64,000 nt of DNA, from positions 14,640,001-14,704,000 of the forward strand of contig JAWUZG010000056.1 of assembly GCA_036785705.1 (NCBI GenBank). Reading direction: 5' to 3'. Of the stretch, positions 60,646 through 64,000 are shown in pieces. The first letter of the stretch is position 1, and every line of letters starts with the position of its first letter. This DNA comes from Acanthornis magna (lineage: Eukaryota > Chordata > Aves > Passeriformes > Acanthizidae). The translations under genes and the position numbers were made by a program. Under the pieces are notes generated by a model that was not told the DNA's origin, ran no database searches, and worked only from the letters and a program-made list of their open reading frames with translations.

Positions 60646-63600
60646 TCACCCTGTTTGTCTCAGCTCTGGCACGGGGGGATGGAGAAATCCCAAACCACTG
60701 CCCACCTGGTGAAAGCCTGGAAGGTGCTGAGCGAGCCTTGCGTATGAACAGCCAGTGTTGGCCACTGGTTTTTTGGCACTGCATTCATCATAGGGAGAAA
60801 TTCACATGTCCATGTCCTTAGACACATTGCTCAGACACCAAACCACCTGGTAATAAATTCTGGGGGACACACGAGACCCCTCCTGCTGTCTCACCACGTG
60901 TCACACGCTCCAACGTGCACAGCCACACACAGCCCTGCACGGACACTTGCATGCAACAACTGTCTCCTCAGGCACGGACAAAAACTTGCTAATTAATGTT
61001 TGTTAAAATTAATATTTTTGCCAGTCAGAATTAGTCACACTTGAAGCATCCCGAGCTTCGAGTAGGCTGTCTTAATTAAAGTTTTATCTGCCACTTAATG
61101 GATGAATTATTACCAATTTTGATCACTCTGTTTTTCTTTCTGATAGCAATAGTGCTGTGTCAGACTTTGCGTCCCTGTATACAAAGCAAAATTTCTTTCA
61201 GATTTCAAAGGCAGGCTGATTTAATTTGCAATATTTTACTGCATCCTGGGGTGTCTTGGATCCAATGCTCTCACCCCACACAGTGCAGAAACCACGCAAA
61301 CAGGTGTTCCCACAAAAGGAAAGGATGCTCTCCATGACAGATATTTTCATGGAAAGCACTACCATTTGCACAGCTTTGTTTTCAACCACTTCAGACATTT
61401 TCAACAGCAAAAAGCCATCAGAGTGCTGCTTCTAGGGACAACTGAAGGTTCTTTCTTTTTTTTAATCAAATAATAACTCAGTAACACTGATTTCCCTAAT
61501 GTACAGTCTATTGCCCTTATACAAGTCGGGAATAATAGCACCGACATGAATGGAATTCAATCTGGAGTCATTCAGGAGCAGCTGAGATCCAAATTCCCCA
61601 ATCAGTAACATTTTGTTCCAGATTGCAAAACTTCTTGTTAGAACACAAACACTCTTTTTACGAGAAGAGTTTAAATGAGTTGTTAGTGACGTCTTCACAG
61701 AGAGAGATGGAGAATTTATTTGTACTTCACAAAGAACCTCTTCCTCTCCTTAAAAGCGCCAGTTGTTTTAATTTAAACTATTATTAAAAAGTTTCTTGTC
61801 CTGGGTCTGGTGTTGGATGTACAATCGTAGAGCATCTCTTTATCAGTGTAGGAATTCAATGGCATAAAGACCACGCACTGGAGTGAGACAGATCCCCATA
61901 TTGCTTCCCTCAGATTGCAAGAATTAATCCAGATTTACATGCCATTCATCCGTAAGGGATGGTTAGAGCCTAATTCTTTCCTCATAACCATGGAGTTGAT
62001 CCCAGCTGCAGGGAAGACAGGATGCTCTATATATTTTAATTGAAAAGAATGGATTGGTAAACCAAAATCTCCCTTTTTCAGTCACGGATTCAGAGTTGGA
62101 TCAAGTGACAATATGCCCTAGAAACTGCAGCGTCACCAGCACAGTGGCCTAAGTCAGGATTGCTTTGGTGGCACTTCTAAGCATTTCTTTTTCTCTTAAA
62201 AAAAAAAAAAAAATAGCAGCCAATCTTCCTCTTGTGCCACACTGACGTCAGGAAACACAGAAATCTACAGAATTCTCTTTAAAGTATTTTGGCCGCATGC
62301 AGTGGAGCTTAAATAGGATCAGCTCTTTCCTGACAGGTCACAGTATGCTGACTAAGTTTAGTTACACTTTATGATTTCAAAGGCTTCTCCCCAAAAGATA
62401 CTCCCCTCTCTCCTCTTGTTTTTTTAACAGTGCAATGATCAAAGTGCTTTTCAAAATGCTATTCATGGCTACTTTGAGCTAAAAAATGAAACCTAAAGTG
62501 ATTCCAAGCAGCATTTCATTTTAATTTAAGTGATGCATAAATTTTGCAGGACTGCTCAGCTTCCTCCATTCAACCACTATAGATAATAAAGAGTTATTTA
62601 AAATATGTGGGATATGTGAATAGTTCTATTATTGTGAAATGATTCCACGTACATGGCAAAAGCTGAAGAGATGCCCAAGAAGTTTAAAATACCCAAGAAG
62701 TTTAAACCAGCACAAGGGTGCTGGGTACACTGAAGAATTAAGGCAACAAGATAAAAAGTGAAAGAGAGTCATCACCTTTGATTTAATTGCTATCACTTTA
62801 TTCAAGCTTTGAGTTATATGGAGCAAAGTTTTAAAAACTGGAGAGCTTTATTATTGTGTCTGAAAGGGAGAAAGAGGAATATTTCTGCCACTTGCACAGA
62901 GAATCTCAAGCATGTAACATGAAATGCAGCCTTGTGCAGGACTTCAGCAGAGATGAAAAGCACTTTAGTCTCCACAGCAAGTTTATGTTTTTATGGCGTT
63001 ATCTAAAATACCCACTCGATGCAAACTCCATACTTACCTTGGGAGGAAAAGCTAAGCTCTTTCTGCCGGGATTTAAACACACTGTTCTTGGGAAGTTATG
63101 TTTTCCATGCTCAGACTGCCAAATGTCCTGCACCAGCACTCATTACATGGCCCAGTGAGAGTTAAGGGCAATCTACTTCCCCCCCAAAAACAGACCTTTT
63201 GCTCATTTCACCATTTTTTCTGAAATATAGGGCTTCTCCAGGGGACCAACTCCAGCTTCTAAGTAGGTAGTATATAATGACATAATATTCTAGGCACAGT
63301 GCCTGCAAAGGTACACCCATCCCGTGTGAAAGGCTGTTACCGAAAAACATTGCCACCCCTTTGCTATCCTTGGAAAAAAATGAAGGGGAAAAACACATTA
63401 AGTGTTAGAGCAGAGAAGGGGGAGCCACTGGCATTTGTGCTGTTGGTTCTCTCCAGTTTGGGGGCTGAGAAGTTAATGCATTCAGCTCGTCTTGAACGCC
63501 AGCCTTCCCTCACATTATTCATACAACTTAACTCTGGCTGCCTCCTCCTCATCCCTCCTGCTTCGCCTCATGCTTCTCAAAAGGCATTTCTCTGCACGGC

Positions 63601-64000
63601 ACATCAGAAACTAAAAATCTAAGTTGCTATCTTACTTCCAAACCAAGCTGTTGTCAGCATTAAACCTACACAATGCATTACAATATAATCCATTTACAGG
63701 GTGTCTTATCATGCAAATAACTCAAGGTGCCTCACAATAAAATAAAAAGGACAAGAGGAATAAACCTCAGCCATTGGAACGCACAAAAAGGAAACCTTGA
63801 AATTTACTTTTAAACACACTAATGGCTCTTTTCTCCCAGTGAGGCATGAAGAGGGACAGGGAGGAGGATTTGACCAAGGAATTCCTGTTGGGATTTGATG
63901 GGACTTAAATGTGCAAATCCACCCCAAGATTACAGGGAGACCAGGCTCCTTAAAAGGAGAAACTTCCTTGATACCTTAAAGAGAGGAGATCCATAAAGCC
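60646..64000. other. Non-coding DNA, no gene seen
   Basis: An A16 run lies at 62198-62213, and a short tandem CCCAAGAAGTTTAAA duplication at about 62674-62706. Open frames reach at most about 107 codons and show no family pattern. Confidence 0.55.

Overview
This looks like about 64 kb of nuclear DNA from a bird, or at least a sauropsid. The diagnostic signal is a set of CR1 LINE fragments. Their 3' ends carry the avian-type motif (TCATAGAATCATAG on the complementary strand, followed by GGTTTGG..TTGGAAGGGACC), and their conceptual translations match the C-terminal part of CR1 ORF2 ([48 protein letters not shown]). Interspersed-repeat density is low, CpG is depleted, microsatellites and poly-A tracts are common, and open frames are short and patternless. 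All of this fits a gene-poor intergenic or large-intron region. I found no bacterial-type genes, CRISPR array, rRNA, tRNA or recognisable protein-coding gene.

Layout. 1-11 kb: AT-rich non-coding DNA with a CR1 3' fragment near 0.9 kb, several microsatellites, and remnants of old palindromic repeats at 5.9 and 9.2 kb. 11-13 kb: a 66-bp (AT)n tract, then a long, very old CR1-like LINE remnant on the minus strand. 18-21 kb: a diverged duplicated segment about 1 kb apart, further palindromic-repeat remnants, and a GC-rich patch. 23-31 kb: a graded ATT-to-ATC microsatellite, a hairpin flanked by direct repeats, and a very compact G-quadruplex motif. 32-36 kb: two CpG-retaining, coding-like open stretches on the minus strand, unrecognised. 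36.8 kb: a hexamer microsatellite. 39-40 kb: a small CpG cluster with ultra-rare CpG sites, followed about 0.4 kb later by an 84-nt segment with good splice-site signals at both ends. This is the best candidate for transcribed sequence in the window. 43-48 kb: a CR1 fragment, a CpG-containing segment with paired TAATCC motifs, and a third coding-like minus-strand open stretch. 48.4-48.9 kb: a short tandem duplication and a plus-strand CR1 end. 49-64 kb: mostly featureless, with a 480-bp CR1 fragment at 60.2 kb.

Nothing here amounts to a demonstrable multi-gene system. The items most worth testing are the CpG cluster plus candidate exon at 39.15-40.06 kb, the three CpG-rich coding-like minus-strand stretches, and the family of ancient palindromic repeats. 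All homology statements come from remembered family patterns. No database search was run.
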